From Rosa chinensis (lineage: Eukaryota > Streptophyta > Magnoliopsida > Rosales > Rosaceae), in contig NC_037092.1 of the NCBI RefSeq assembly GCF_002994745.2, forward strand, positions 5,756,501 through 5,820,500: DNA of 64,000 nt, in the 5' to 3' direction. The translations under genes were made by a program, and so were the position numbers. Of this stretch, positions 11,128-22,003 are shown one piece after another. How positions within the stretch are numbered: the first letter of the stretch is position 1; every line of letters starts with the position of its first letter. The notes beneath the pieces were generated by a model. It saw only the letters and a list, made by a program, of their open reading frames with translations. It was not told the origin of the DNA and did not search any database.

Positions 11128-11832
11128 ATGGCAGCCAGCAATGTCATCTTCAACCTCTCAAGGTCCTCATTTCCTCAGTCCCCGGCTTCACAGTCCCTCA
11201 GTCCCTCTCTCAAAACCTCCAAGGTCTGCTTCACCTCCTCCTCCAACTTCTCCAAGGTAATCACTTGGTTAAAATTAACCACCACGTTCCTTCACTTCAA
11301 TTTCAATGTAGGTACCCCGTTTCATTTATATTGACGTCGTTTGAAATTTCAGGTTGGAAATGCGGCAGAGAAGAGTAGGAACTCAAGTTTTCGCCGGGCG
11401 TATGACGACAAGGACTGGAGTACTAAAGCAAAGCAAACCCTGGAAGACGATGTCGAGGGTGGAAAGCAGCGCTTCGAGGAAATGAAGGGAGCAGCGACCG
11501 AGTACGCCAAAGACACGGTGGAGAACATCAAAGATGCGGCGGCGACTATAGGAGAGAAGGCCAAGGACGGGTCGGACAAGGTGGCGGAGTCCGCGGAGAG
11601 TACCAAGGAGAAGGTAAAGAAGTATGCAGATGGTGCAACAGAGAAGACAAAAGACGCGGCGGAGACTATAACGGCCGAGGCCAAGGGGAACGCTAACAAG
11701 GCGGTGGACTCCACAGTGAGTGCCAAGGACAAGGCTTACGATGCGGCGGAGAGTGGGGCAGAGACGGTGAAAGATAAGGTGAACGAGGGGACGAGCAAGA
11801 CGGCGGACGCGGTGAAGAATTTGAAGTTGTAA
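11128..11832 (+). CDS. LEA group 3 (LEA_4-like) protein, tandem copy 2
   Basis: The gene has two exons, 11128-11256 and 11353-11832, with a 96-nt GT-AG intron, coding for 202 residues. Exon 1 (43 residues) is nearly identical to copy 1 and free of acidic residues, so it is a likely organelle transit peptide. Exon 2 begins VGNAAEKSRNSS and the shared AYDDKDW segment. It then carries about ten 11-residue-type amphipathic repeats such as EKAKDGSDKVAE and EKTKDAAETI, typical of LEA group 3, which are unfolded in solution and become helical on drying. Unlike copy 1 it keeps a full C-terminus ending in VKNLKL. The stop is followed by a 3' flank with the GGATACATAAGC motif shared with copy 1 and the 21300 relic. 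This is the best-preserved short copy. Confidence 0.85.
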
Positions 11833-12525
11833 TTGACATGTTTGCATGTATGGATACATAAGCGCGGTGTTAGTAGAATTTCTACATTGAAGCAATCGTC
11901 TTAACGTTTTGTATGGCAGAAAGATAATCTCAATAGTCTGAAAAGCGTTCCTTGATATTTCTAGTTCAACTTTAATTTTTCAAACCTCTCTGCCAGCCGC
12001 TTAATAACAAACAAACAAAAATATACTACCACTATTTAATAATTGATTATAAGTTTGGATAAAATTTTATGGTAATCCACGTATTATTACTATACCAAGT
12101 GAATAAAAGAGAACCGTTTGATATTCAATGGTAAATCATTATGTCAAAATGGTTCTTTTTTATTCAACTATTTAACCATTTGGTATTTCCATCTATTTTT
12201 CTATTAACGATAAATAATAACGAGTTTTACCATTATTATATCATATATTGATTCCTGAGGTAGTGAGGTTACAATAGAGATAACATTTACATTTAAATTT
12301 TATTTATTTTTATTTTATTTTTTTGGGGCAAAGAATGGGGACAAGTTTGAACAAACAAGAGACAGTTAGCATAGGTGCCCAACTGGCTACAAGCCGAACT
12401 ACATGTATGTGCATGTATGTATGTACATCGATCCTTTATAAGAATTTAGCCGAAAAGAAATACGAATTAGAAGAAAAAATTGTTCTTATCTTTATCATGT
12501 CATTACATTGCCAGTTCCAGTACAA
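11833..12525. other. Spacer, no gene seen
   Basis: 3' flank of LEA copy 2 followed by AT-rich sequence. A loose inverted repeat (GAATAAAAGAGAACC at about 12101 and its near complement at about 12150) could form a hairpin. The frames here look fortuitous. Confidence 0.4.
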
Positions 12526-12873
12526 CTACATGTTGTCGTCTTTTATTAATTCATTAAAGTCGAAATGTTCGATTTCAGGGAGCATCTCTAGACGTAGGAA
12601 CCAGTCGTCGAAGTTATCCTCCGCCATCGTCACTATGCTCTGTGCCATGGCTGGTTGACTCGAGGTCTCTAGTTGTTTAGGGACGTCGTTGTTGGAGTTA
12701 CTAGCTTCCTCAGTTTGTCTATTTGAAGAAGCCTGATCCGCGAACAATGTCTCCAGGTTGTTTGTTTCTAGTATGTGTTCCTTGAGTTGTTGTTGTAGTA
12801 GTACCGCTGAAGAACTCTCATCTTCTTTAGTTCGGGCATCGTTGTAGGTATATATTGATACAGATATGTACAA
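12526..12873 (-). pseudogene. Unrecognised gene tail (possible acidic C-terminal domain)
   Basis: A - strand frame of 115 codons whose last 95 residues are protein-like: Gln/Asn/Ser-rich linkers, then an acidic and aromatic end (EDNFDDWFLRLEMLPEIEHF). Such ends are seen in activation domains of plant transcription factors. No DNA-binding domain is visible upstream; the 5' side (12874-13000) is AT-rich and bears a local duplication of a CCTAGATTGATTCAGATATG-like word. I do not recognise the family. It may be a final exon or a leftover fragment. Confidence 0.3.
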
Positions 12874-13133
12874 TACCCTAGATTGAAACCCTAGATTGAT
12901 TCAGATATGTACAATTACCAAATCAAATACCAAATTCCTGTACAATTGCGAAGCAAAATCACAAACAAAGCAAGATTTGTATAATTACCAGTGAAGAAAT
13001 CTCAAGGTTCTAGTAGATTTGTAGCTGTTCATTCTCAATTTCTCAGTTCCTTACTTTTCACGAAGCTCGTTCGAAGATTCAAGTCGATACTGTCTCAAGA
13101 TTCAATCTTGTGCCTATTTTCATCAAGATCTAC

Positions 13134-13209
13134 AATGGCGTCTTCATCACAGTACTATAATGCAGTCTCTGTTTGTCTCGATGATACCAATTACCCAACT
13201 TGGTTATAT
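13134..13209 (+). pseudogene. Remnant of a second Copia gag start, cut by a TRIM
   Basis: The frame begins MASSSQYYNAVSVCLDDTNY and reaches PTWL, a common start of a Copia gag (UBN2-type). It is interrupted at 13210 by the TRIM element. The 12880-13133 sequence upstream could be its leader. I see no continuation of gag after 13555. Confidence 0.6.
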
Positions 13210-13210
13210 C

Positions 13211-13550
13211 TGGGGTTCACATCCAAAACCAATTGGCAATGGATGGAGTGGCTCAAACTCTTATAAACTCATAGGCAAGGTCCCATTTTTCCCATGTGAG
13301 ATGTATATATTCTCAACACGCCCCCGCACGTGTGGCGAATTTTCAAGCCATGCACGTGGACAACTTTGGGTGACGTGGAGCCCGTGTGGCCGTTAGGCAT
13401 GCACACGTGGGTAACCCGCTTTGATACCATGATAAAGTAATCTGGGGTTCACATCCAAAACCAATTGGCAATGGATGGAGTGGCCCAAACCCTTATAAAC
13501 TCATAGGCAAGGTCCCATTTTTCCCATGTGGGATGTATATATTCTCAACA
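13211..13550 (-). mobile_element. TRIM (terminal-repeat retrotransposon in miniature), 340 bp
   Basis: Two 108-bp direct repeats, 13211-13318 and 13443-13550, differ at three visible positions. Read on the - strand each starts TGTTGAGAATATATACATC and ends ACCCCA. The 124-bp interior begins with a segment containing TGGTATCAAAGC, close to the initiator-Met tRNA primer-binding site. It ends with a purine tract GTGCGGGGGCG just before the 3' repeat. It has no coding capacity. A TATAT at 13205-13209 and 13551-13555 is the likely target duplication, offset by one base (C13210) on the left. It sits in the old gag fragment. Confidence 0.8.
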
Positions 13551-13555
13551 TATAT

Positions 13556-14099
13556 GCCTGTTGTTGTTGCTTCGGTAAGGGTTATGTTGCTGTTGTTACC
13601 GATCGTGGGGTTAGGATTCTTCTCTTGGTCGATGCTGTTGTCTTCGTCTTGGTGGTGTTGTTAATGGCGGTGGTGGAAGCATTTGCAAGGCAGCTACTGC
13701 TCTTGCTACTGTTGTCTTCGGTATAGATTTGTTGTTGGTACGAGCAGGGCTTGGCATCATGTACTGGTCGCGGTGGAACCTTTCGAATGGAAATATACTG
13801 TTTCCTCGCACAAAAAGAAGAGAAAGAAAAAGAAAATAGTTAAGAATACAGCAAACTAAGAGCACCTATGCAAGATATGAAGAACATTGAAAGCAAATAT
13901 TGACAGCTCGATAAATATATGGTATCATATTTAATGTGTTTTAATCGTAAATGCATGTAAGTCTCATAATAAATCTCATTAAATCACTGCCCTGTATATT
14001 ATTGTTTTATTAATTTTATGAAGGGTGGCCCACTTAAACTGAATTCTACAAATAAGTCATGCCTAAACACCCATTTTAGCCTTAGACGAATATGCTTTC
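13556..14099. other. Spacer, no gene recognised
   Basis: TTG-rich sequence to about 13740, then AT-rich. The frames at 13526-13865 are low complexity. Nothing supports a gene. Confidence 0.4.
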
Positions 14100-14271
14100 G
14101 GGGGAGTGTATTTCATGCACCGTCAATGCATGAGTATTTGCAATATGAATTAATGTAATTTTTTTTATATTAAAATATATAAAGGAGTGAATTAGATGAG
14201 TGGCTGTTATTTTTTTAGAGATTAAAATAACCTACAGTGCACTTGCACTGTCGGTGCATACAATCCTCTCC
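14100..14271. mobile_element. Short inverted-repeat element (MITE, hAT-like)
   Basis: Imperfect 28-30 bp inverted ends share the core ATGCACCG(T/A)CA(A/G)TGCA, at 14115-14130 and its complement near 14242-14258. Flanks ATGCTTTC (14092-14099) and ATGCTGTC (14272-14279) match at 7 of 8 positions, as expected for an aged 8-bp hAT target duplication. Confidence 0.5.
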
Positions 14272-14588
14272 ATGCTGTCATTTATGTTTTATCTGATACA
14301 ACAGGCCAAGAGGGGGTGCAAGAGGAACGTGCATAGTCCCAACTCCCAAGCTCCTAGGTTTCCATTCAAAGTTACCAGTACATCATTTACTCTAATTCAT
14401 CCCCCTTGACTCTAATTCAAAGAAAACCGTCAGCATAACTGTAAAAGGTGAAAAGAAACTTTGTCAGCATGCAAGCAAACTGAAACAAATTAAACTCTTA
14501 TCTTTCTTTCTTAATTCAATTTTCAAATTCAAAGTGTTCATCTATTACAAAATTCTAAATCCAAAGAGGAAAAGAGAGTAGAACTCAC

Positions 14589-17500
14589 GAGATTCTTGCA
14601 TTCATCTTCTTAAAGATGAAGGCTATCTCCCACCTCCACTCCAGTTTGCCTAACAAAGTCTCCTGTTACGTTGAAAAATCGATTTATACCAGTCAGTGAA
14701 AACTGAACATTTTTCCATGCACCACTACAATTATAAGCTACAGCCACGTACCATGTTTGTGGCTTTATACAGAAAACGACAAGCAAGAGACACATTTATC
14801 CGTGTCCAACGCCCAAAGCCACGCTGCAGCCACTTTTAAAAATGTCAGTGCGCTGTGGAGCCGTTGCCATCCTTCAAATATGTCACATTCCAACTCTTTC
14901 GTGGGTATGACTATGAGGGGACCCACAATTATGTGTGCCAATTCTAAACTATTTTAACAATATTTTATTGGGTTCAATACCCACCATCAATACAAACCGT
15001 GACATCTATTTGCAATTAAAAAAATATATTAAATAAAAAGATGCACAAAATTAATCATTCCAAAATATTTAATTATAAAATTCCAGAAACCATTCAATTA
15101 CAACTTCAGATTTCTCTACATATGAAAGAAACAAGTGCATTTCACTAATACTGTAAAACATGAAAATCAACTGCCAACTTCAAGCAACCACATAATAATG
15201 CATACAGAACCTAAGAATATTTTGTCTACAAGCTTTGCCTCATTTATGCTGCAACCTTATCTGCAATTGTCTTAATAGCGCCTTCTTGATATCCTAGAAC
15301 AGCTACACTTGCTGACCCAAATTTAGCAGCAAAGCCCAACGAGCATTTTCACATCTGTAGGATCAATCATGGGTAATCAGTTGCTAAAAATAACTAGCAC
15401 AGCAAACCACTAGCACCATAGTGCAAAGCAATGAGTATGTAGTTTATAATGAGGTTAAACATATTTAAACTTAAAAGGACCACTTTAGAGCATGTAAAGA
15501 TGAGGGAAACATACCACTACATATCACATTTATGTTATGAGATACATCATCTTAGCAACTCCACAACTCCATATCACATTTATGTTATGAGTTCTGGTGC
15601 AGGAAGCTTCCCTAACTTCAGATAGTCATCAGGGGTTTGCACACCACGATCAATATCATCACAGTTCAAATAGCATCTGAATTGATAGGAGAGCAGTGAA
15701 AAAAACTTAAACAGAATAATAGATTGATGTATGTTGAAAGCCAAGTCACCAAAAAAGAATTGACTAAACACATAATCTCAGTAGATAACTTGATACGCAT
15801 AATAGTTTGCTTGTAAATATGCACTGCATCTATGAAGGTTAATCGAACCACATAGAAATTTAAAGAAAATTGTCAACAAGTTTTACCTCATAGTTTGAAT
15901 CACAATATAGGTATCAAGATATTTTCCATCCTTTAGCATGTCCAAAAGAGCTTCCATCACCTGGCAGTAGTAAACAAATGAAATAAACAACTTGAAAATC
16001 AGAGGTTTTTTATGTGTTAGGACCATTAATCAATCTTTATAGTGGAAATGATAAGGTAATCATATTAAGCATTCTAATTTAGGTGATAACTGTCATGTAA
16101 AGGATTAAGTGCTAGTTTGTCATGCATAGATACAGGTATTTCCACACAAGTCAAATTTCAAGGTAACTGAATTTGACATGAACTTTAAGAAACAAGTTTA
16201 TTTCTGGACTCTTATAATCAATAAGCATACCCGAATGTTACTGTTACATCATCTTAGCAAGGTTCACCAATTAGGATTCCCATGCATTTAGATCATATAA
16301 CAATTATGTGGCTAAACTCTGAAATAACCAAGAACAACCATTAATCAGTCATGACGCTAAAGTAAAAATAATGTTTCATTCAGAAAACACAATTTATATG
16401 AGGATGATCCTCCTTAAATTTCAGAGGTAAGGAATTGAAATTACAATACTTAAAACAAAAATTCAAACCAAGATTTGAAAACCAGATCTGAATTCACAGG
16501 AAAAAAAGATAGATTGAGCAATTACTTGTTAGTTTTTACAGGGATTACCAAACATTTTTTTTTTCCGAACTAAATTGGGTTAATTCAATCTGACCCAGAA
16601 TCTAAAATGTAAAATCAAATATATGGAAAGACAATTTCTAAACTTTACAGATAAGCACAAGACCAAAAACTGAAATGCAGCAGAATGGGAAAGATCTTGA
16701 ATCATTACGAGTCTGAGGAGAGCAAGAAAGATCGAGAAGAGGGAAAGATATCATGCACTCGTAGCAAAGAGGGAAAGATCTGAAGTTCTGAACCTTTAAG
16801 AACTTTCAAGATGGAATCGCTCCAGCTTGGCTTGGCTTGGCTTCCACCATATGGGAAGATCTGGACTTGGCGGTGTATGCCTTCCATGGGTGGCGGCTAG
16901 GTTTGGTTTGGAAGGGAGAGGAAATTTGGGTGAGACAATGAATCAACCATTTTCATTAAAAACATATGAGTAGCACAACTAAATCTCAATAAAATCAAAG
17001 CATCAGATTAAAAATAAATAAATAAAAAATCTAGATCAGAAGATGGCTGCCTGATGTGGCTTTCTCTACTTGCAGAACCCAATCAAAAACAGAAAACCTA
17101 ATATCGATTACCAACCAGGACATGAGAATCTAACAATTGAAATGGAGGGAGAAAAAAGGAGGAGCTCCGATCCTCACCAGAAAAGATTCCATTGGTTGGT
17201 GACTGATATGTAGTTCGGAATGCTCATAGAGTGCCATAGAAATGGATTCAGATGGGTTGGTTGGTAGATCTGAGAAGAACATTCGATTCAACACAGGCAA
17301 AAACAGAGAGAGAGCTGTTTTGCAGAAGTATAGATCTAATTTGGCGAAGTGGGGAAAGGCTTCTGTAACTCTTAATTATTATTTTTTTTTTGCAAGCAGA
17401 CTACAGTCATACAGATGTCACCTATTCGCTACTCTCATTGAAGGGAGGAATTTGATTTTTATTAAATTCTGAACTTTTGTACGAGAAGAGAATTAATAAA

Positions 17501-18732
17501 TGGTGAAAGGTAGGGCCCCCGCCATATTGGGTGGGGAAACAAGAATCAGAAACTATAAAATATTGGATCTCCACTATTTCTAATTATAAAGTGGAATGAA
17601 TGGAAGCAAATGGGCAAATCTGAAGCATATCTCCACGTTTATTTTGACTGTGGCAAACCATCCGTGGCTATTGCCCGGATTTGTTGTAGTGATGTTTACA
17701 AAAAGAGATACCCAAAAGGAAATTTCATTTTACCTGTATGTTCAAGAACATACATTCGGCTGTTGTTATTGGTCCAGTACCTGTGTCCATTCAACAAGCA
17801 GAGAAAAGTGGCTTCAATAAACTGACTAAAACTCTTTACCATGTTTATATCAGTTCACTATCATATTATCATCAGTAAGCAGAGAATAGTGGCCTACTTG
17901 TATGTCAAACCCCACTCTTGATTTGAGAGGGCATCCTTGATCATCAACTCGATTCCTTCCTTGTCAGAGAGGCTGGGAAGGTATTTTTCTGCCTCCCTCT
18001 GTGAATGTGAACAGATTACAATGAAATCGATCAGTGACTTCATGACGAGAGAAAATTAATAAAGAGAATAATCTTTAAGAGAGAAAATTAGACTAAAGAC
18101 TAAAAAGCTCATCACCTTAGGAAGGACAATCCTGCCCCAAGATCCAACATCACTCTTCTTGATCTCCTTTTTGAACAAAAATCTCAGTTTCTGTCAAACA
18201 AAACGTCAGAACATAAACAATGTAAGAGAATATAAGATTTCAGAGACAAAGTGAGAAAACAAACCCACTGACCCGGCGTGCAGAACAAGTAGAGGTCTTG
18301 TTCGTTGTTCTGTGCATCAGAACCAGCATCAGTTGCATCCCTCTCTCCTCCCATTCTCGAAGAAGGAGATGCGGCATGAGCATCATTTCTTGTGCTCAGA
18401 ATAAATCTTCTTTGTTGGCGTGCCATTCTTCTCTCCTCCCTCGCAGCCCTGGATACACTTGCATCGACAGCCGGACTTGGGACTGGAGAGGGATAGACTG
18501 GAATGTGCCATGGCAAAAAGGGCTGCTGCTGCCAGTAAGGGTTTGGGACTGGAGAGGGATAGACTGGAAAGTTCCATGGCAAAAAGGGCTGCTGCTGCCG
18601 GGAAGGGTGTGGTGGTGGGTTCTGAACCGCCGGATAATAGTACGACAAAGATGATGAACTATCCAGAGTTGAAAATGAAGAAGAGCTGGTGGTGGTTGTT
18701 GTTGGAGTGAAAGGTGGGCGGGAGTTCTCCAT
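14589..18732 (-). pseudogene. AFL-type B3 transcription factor, LEC2/FUS3-like, with premature stop
   Basis: Five exons are readable on the - strand: 18265-18732, 18116-18190, 17898-17998, 17734-17780 and 14589-14662, all GT-AG and in phase. Exon 1 (156 codons) is Pro/Ser/Gln-rich, with a duplicated QQQPFLPW-PVYPSPVP block and a basic stretch (RMARQQRR). Exons 2-5 build a B3 DNA-binding domain: LFKKEIKKSDVGSWGRIVLP, REAEKYLPSLSDKEGI, YWTNNNSRMYVLEHTG, GDFVRQTGVEVGDSLHL. The residues most like LEC2 are GRIVLP and LSDKEGI. After LHL comes TAA (14610-14612), where the family has a tyrosine codon. Reading on gives EDECKNL and a donor GTGAGT, so homology continues past the stop. The product would be 247 residues and lose the B3 end and C-terminal activation region. 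LEC2 relatives switch on seed maturation genes through RY (CATGCA) sites. The start at 18732 (MENSRPP) was chosen; an in-frame ATG at 18795 is possible. Intron 4 is unusually long (3.07 kb). Confidence 0.75.
15247..16887 (-). pseudogene. Unidentified gene-like exons inside B3 intron 4
   Basis: On the same strand as the B3 gene, within its fourth intron, are stretches with coding character and splice-like borders. One is 16705-16887, starting MEGIHRQVQIFPYGGS. Exon-like 15887-15960 (CAG acceptor, GTAAAA donor) gives VMEALLDMLKDGKYLDTYIV and more. Exon-like 15580-15676 joins it in phase and gives TPDDYLKLGKLPAPEL before a stop. A 15247-15350 stretch reads GFAAKFGSASVAVLGYQEGA up to a stop, but is out of frame with its apparent acceptor. 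I do not recognise the family. It may be a small gene or a gene copy inserted into the intron; stops suggest decay. Confidence 0.35.
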
Positions 18733-18795
18733 TATCAACCACTGGAAGGGAGAGAAGTCGGTCTTTAGGTGTTGGTGATACAGAGTTGCACTCAC

Positions 18796-19144
18796 TGTTT
18801 GGCTGGTACTGCCTGGTTGGGTTTGGTGTCTACGTTTGTGAGTGGGGTGTGTTTAAGCAGGCAATGGGGAAGCTGGGAGTTCCAATAGATACCATTCAAG
18901 AGGGAGAGAATGGGTTTGGCCGTTTGGGGCTTGAAAGTGGTCAAGGTGTGTAGTTTGCTCTTTCCACGGAAGGGTTCCTGTCTTTGCAACACGACTGCAT
19001 ATCAAAAACCTCCCCCAGAAATGGCAAATGACCAAACCTTGACCTTTCTAGTTATGTGTTTAATATAATCAGAGTTTTTTTTTTTTTATAAGGGGTGGCG
19101 TCACTGGGGGTCGTTTTAAAAGGTTGCAAGGTGATATTTTTTGT
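18796..19144. other. Region upstream of the B3 gene
   Basis: Promoter or 5' UTR side of the B3 gene. No further coding exon is recognised. Confidence 0.3.
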
Positions 19145-19903
19145 TTATATAATGTTTGGGATGTGAGTAAACAAGGTTGTTTTAATGTTTGGAATGTGAG
19201 TAAAAACAGGGGCAGCATAACCTGAGGAACTCAATGAAATCTGTGCTTTCATTTCCGTCTTGATTTGAAGCACTCCATGGTTTGAAGCCACATCTTGCTT
19301 CTTGCTTCTCATTTCTTCGACCACAAAGCATGAACCCAAGACTACTTTGAGTCCACCCTGCATAAAAAAGGGAAATGATCTTTCGTCAGAAATTTATTCA
19401 TGTTCTGTTTCAAAAATCTGAATCCAGACCAAGAAATATGCAGGATTTTATCTATAATTGATGTGCCAAAATCAACATGCCATATTTTCCAACAGAATAG
19501 TACCACAGATGGAATTGCATTTTATTGTTACTGTGGCCTTGATTCTTAAGATTGTGAACAAACCAAATATATAAAATAGTGTCAATCCCTGGTAAGAGGA
19601 CTATCTTTGCTTTTGGACAAAATTGAATGGAAATTATGCTACTTCAACAAAAATTTGACTTGGTTTTGCATGACAGTAACTGAGTTTATCATTAGGGTGA
19701 CGCAAAGGCTAACTTTAACTATATAAACTCTGATAAATTGATAATCTTCCTTTCTCATAATATCAATTAATAAATCAAGCAGAGTTTCTTATTAGTAACA
19801 CGCATGATACTTGAAAGGATTTACAATGCTATAAGATCAGAATGCAGTACTGGTTCTTAGTACTTACAGAGTTCACCACAGAATGAGTAAAGAAATTCTC
19901 CAT
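19145..19903 (-). CDS. Small hypothetical two-exon gene
   Basis: Exon 1 at 19868-19903 encodes MENFFTHSVVNS and ends at a strong donor GTAAGT. Exon 2 starts at 19357 after a TATGCAG acceptor, in phase, and runs GGLKVVLGSCFVVEEMRSKK onward to a stop at 19145-19147, for about 82 residues in total. A TATA-like TTATATAG complement lies about 135 bases upstream of the ATG, a plausible core promoter. The end of exon 2 contains a tandem duplication of a TGTTTGG(A/G)ATGTGAGTAAA unit that encodes a repeated FTHIPNI, so the true 3' end may instead lie at an earlier splice site. The family is unknown to me. It is supported only by gene structure. Confidence 0.4.
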
Positions 19904-20036
19904 GGCATGAAAATCTCTTACATTCATCACCAAACAGAAAACTTCAATTGCTTATACGAACTGTAGAAAAAAAAAAAGAACAAGGAAGAGAACTTGAATA
20001 TGATTTGTGAAGATGCCTTGAGAAATCATCCAGGCG

Positions 20037-20129
20037 TTATATAGACGGTGTAAAGAGCATCTCGACAAACTGCATGCAGCTAGCTTGCCTAGGTGATTAC
20101 ACCTGCCTCAGGTGTGTCGCCCATGCATG
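20037..20129 (-). promoter_or_regulatory. Putative promoter of the small gene: TATA box and RY motifs
   Basis: On the - strand a TATA-like CTATATAA (20037-20044) is preceded by a CATGCA palindromic core (20071-20078) and a full RY repeat CATGCATG (20122-20129). RY repeats are binding sites of AFL B3 factors. The motifs are seen; function is inferred. Confidence 0.35.
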
Positions 20130-21299
20130 ATTATATATATATATACTCGACCTCTAAGACCTCTAAAACCTGAAACGCACCCATCCTCGGAAAGAACAAA
20201 TAGGGTAATTAAGTAGATAAGTTTATGATTTATGTCTATTTTGGTTCCTAATAATTTATTCCTGAGTTTAGATATTTATCGTTGTTGATGATAATATGAA
20301 CTTCAGTTTATTTCTCTCATAAAGGAAAATATTTGGGCATGTAATTTCACCTATGCTAAATACTCAACAGAGCTAACAACATAAGAAGACTAAAGACCTT
20401 TATGTCAAATAGCAGAGCAGAAATTAGTAGTAAAAGAAGTAATTCAAGTTTGTTAGTAAAAGAAGTACTTCAAGTTTGTTTTCAGAGTTTTATTCAAGTC
20501 AGTCAATTAAAAGTAGGGATATTTCCTTAGGTTTTAGACTATTATTCAGAGATTAGCTAGATCTTATAATGTAGTTCGCTACAGCAGGAAAGAAGAAAAA
20601 AAAAAACGCATACACCATCCTTATTGACAAGCCACAAGATCGATATGAGACTTCTGTACTTCTGTAATTCACTAGCAATTCATTTTCATAATAAAGCAGT
20701 AAGTTGCAGACAAATGGTCCATGATGCGGAACTAAATATGCTATAAAGTTCATGAGAATATATGTATTCCTCCTGCAATGAGTGACAATGTAGTTCATTA
20801 CGTACAAGACTCACCACCTATATATAAATATCTTGCTCCTGCTTTTGTTGGTCATCTTTCTTGGAAATTTGACAGTGTAATCTTTAATCACAGTGATATG
20901 ACCATTTGAAAATTGACATTAGCAGTTGATCAACCTTTAACTGAAAACTCAATTCATATATATAACCCAAAATCTCAAACATCTCAAACACAATGGCAAG
21001 GAATACTTCACGGATATAAATTCTCTCTACTGTAACCGAGGTTGTGATTCTAATACATAGATACATAGGTAGGTTACTGCAAGAGTTTTCATGAATGCTA
21101 AAGAAAGCAAAGCACCATGTTATAATCCAAGTTAAAGGGACAATTTTAATGGTTTAAATTGCCTTCTTCCTTCTCTAAATCCATTGCTTCCAGATTTTTC
21201 ATTTTTCGAACTATACTAGAATCACAGCCAAGTATTACTGAAACTGCAGTCATAATAAACCCAGTTGAGCTGGGAATCATTTTCCCCAATTTAAATATC
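20130..21299. other. Spacer, no gene seen
   Basis: AT-rich. The frames at 20553-20807 and 20884-21066 show no recognisable family or splice context. Confidence 0.4.
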
Positions 21300-21365
21300 T
21301 AGGTTTAAAATTTGAAATTGTGAATTGACACTTTTGCACATAGGGATACATAATTAAGCCTGGTA
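21300..21365 (+). pseudogene. Relic of a LEA gene 3' end
   Basis: The words AATTTGAA-TTGT, AATTGACA, TTTGCA and GGATACATAA appear here in the order and spacing found at the stop codon and 3' UTR of LEA copy 2 (11817-11865). No upstream LEA coding sequence remains. This points to an additional, mostly deleted copy. Confidence 0.45.
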
Positions 21366-21534
21366 ATTGTAAAACTGTGAGGGGAAAAGAGAGAGGTTTG
21401 TGGTAACTGACCTGAACTTGAAAATGTAGTGATGGTTCCATTTGAGGCTTTGCGTGACTGAAACTGAAACGGTCGGAGCAGCGCAACTGGACAAAAGCTT
21501 GACCTTCTAAGAAGTTTTGCTCCTTCCTAAGCAA

Positions 21535-22003
21535 GAAGCAAGCGTTTCAACTCTCTTTCTTAAATACCGGGTCAACAAGTTGCTCGCTCACACCATCCAT
21601 ACTTTTGGACTCCAAGTTTCTCACTTAACGGTTGAGTGTAATAGTTGGAAATCCTTTTATGTATGCTGTATGCAATGTTCATATGCGTCGATGAATTAGT
21701 CTTTTAGCCTAGAAAGCCTTTAAGGTCTTAAAGAAGACTTAGAGTTTGAGCCTATTAATAGTGGCAAGAGTTTGGACCTATTAATTATGGCAAATTTCTG
21801 TACATCAACATGGATTAAATGTCCAAGCAAATAGATGGCCTTCCAATTTGGTAAATTGCATGGGCTTTATCTGGCCCATAAAATTGAGTCACCGTCCATG
21901 AATCGTACGGATCAAAACGATTCAATTATCTTTTTTGACTTCTTGAACGTGAAACTGTGAAAGACATGTGTAACCTCCTAAGCGCCCCAGCAAATTGACC
22001 TAG
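21535..22003. other. Distal upstream region of LEA copy 3
   Basis: No gene seen. From about 21815 it resembles the distal promoter of LEA copy 2 (shared AATAGATG-CC and CGGATCAAAACG words). Confidence 0.4.

Noticed and set aside
11349..11895. Antisense frames opposite LEA copies (also at 22619-23076 and 594-797)
   Set aside because: They mirror the regular codon composition of the sense genes.
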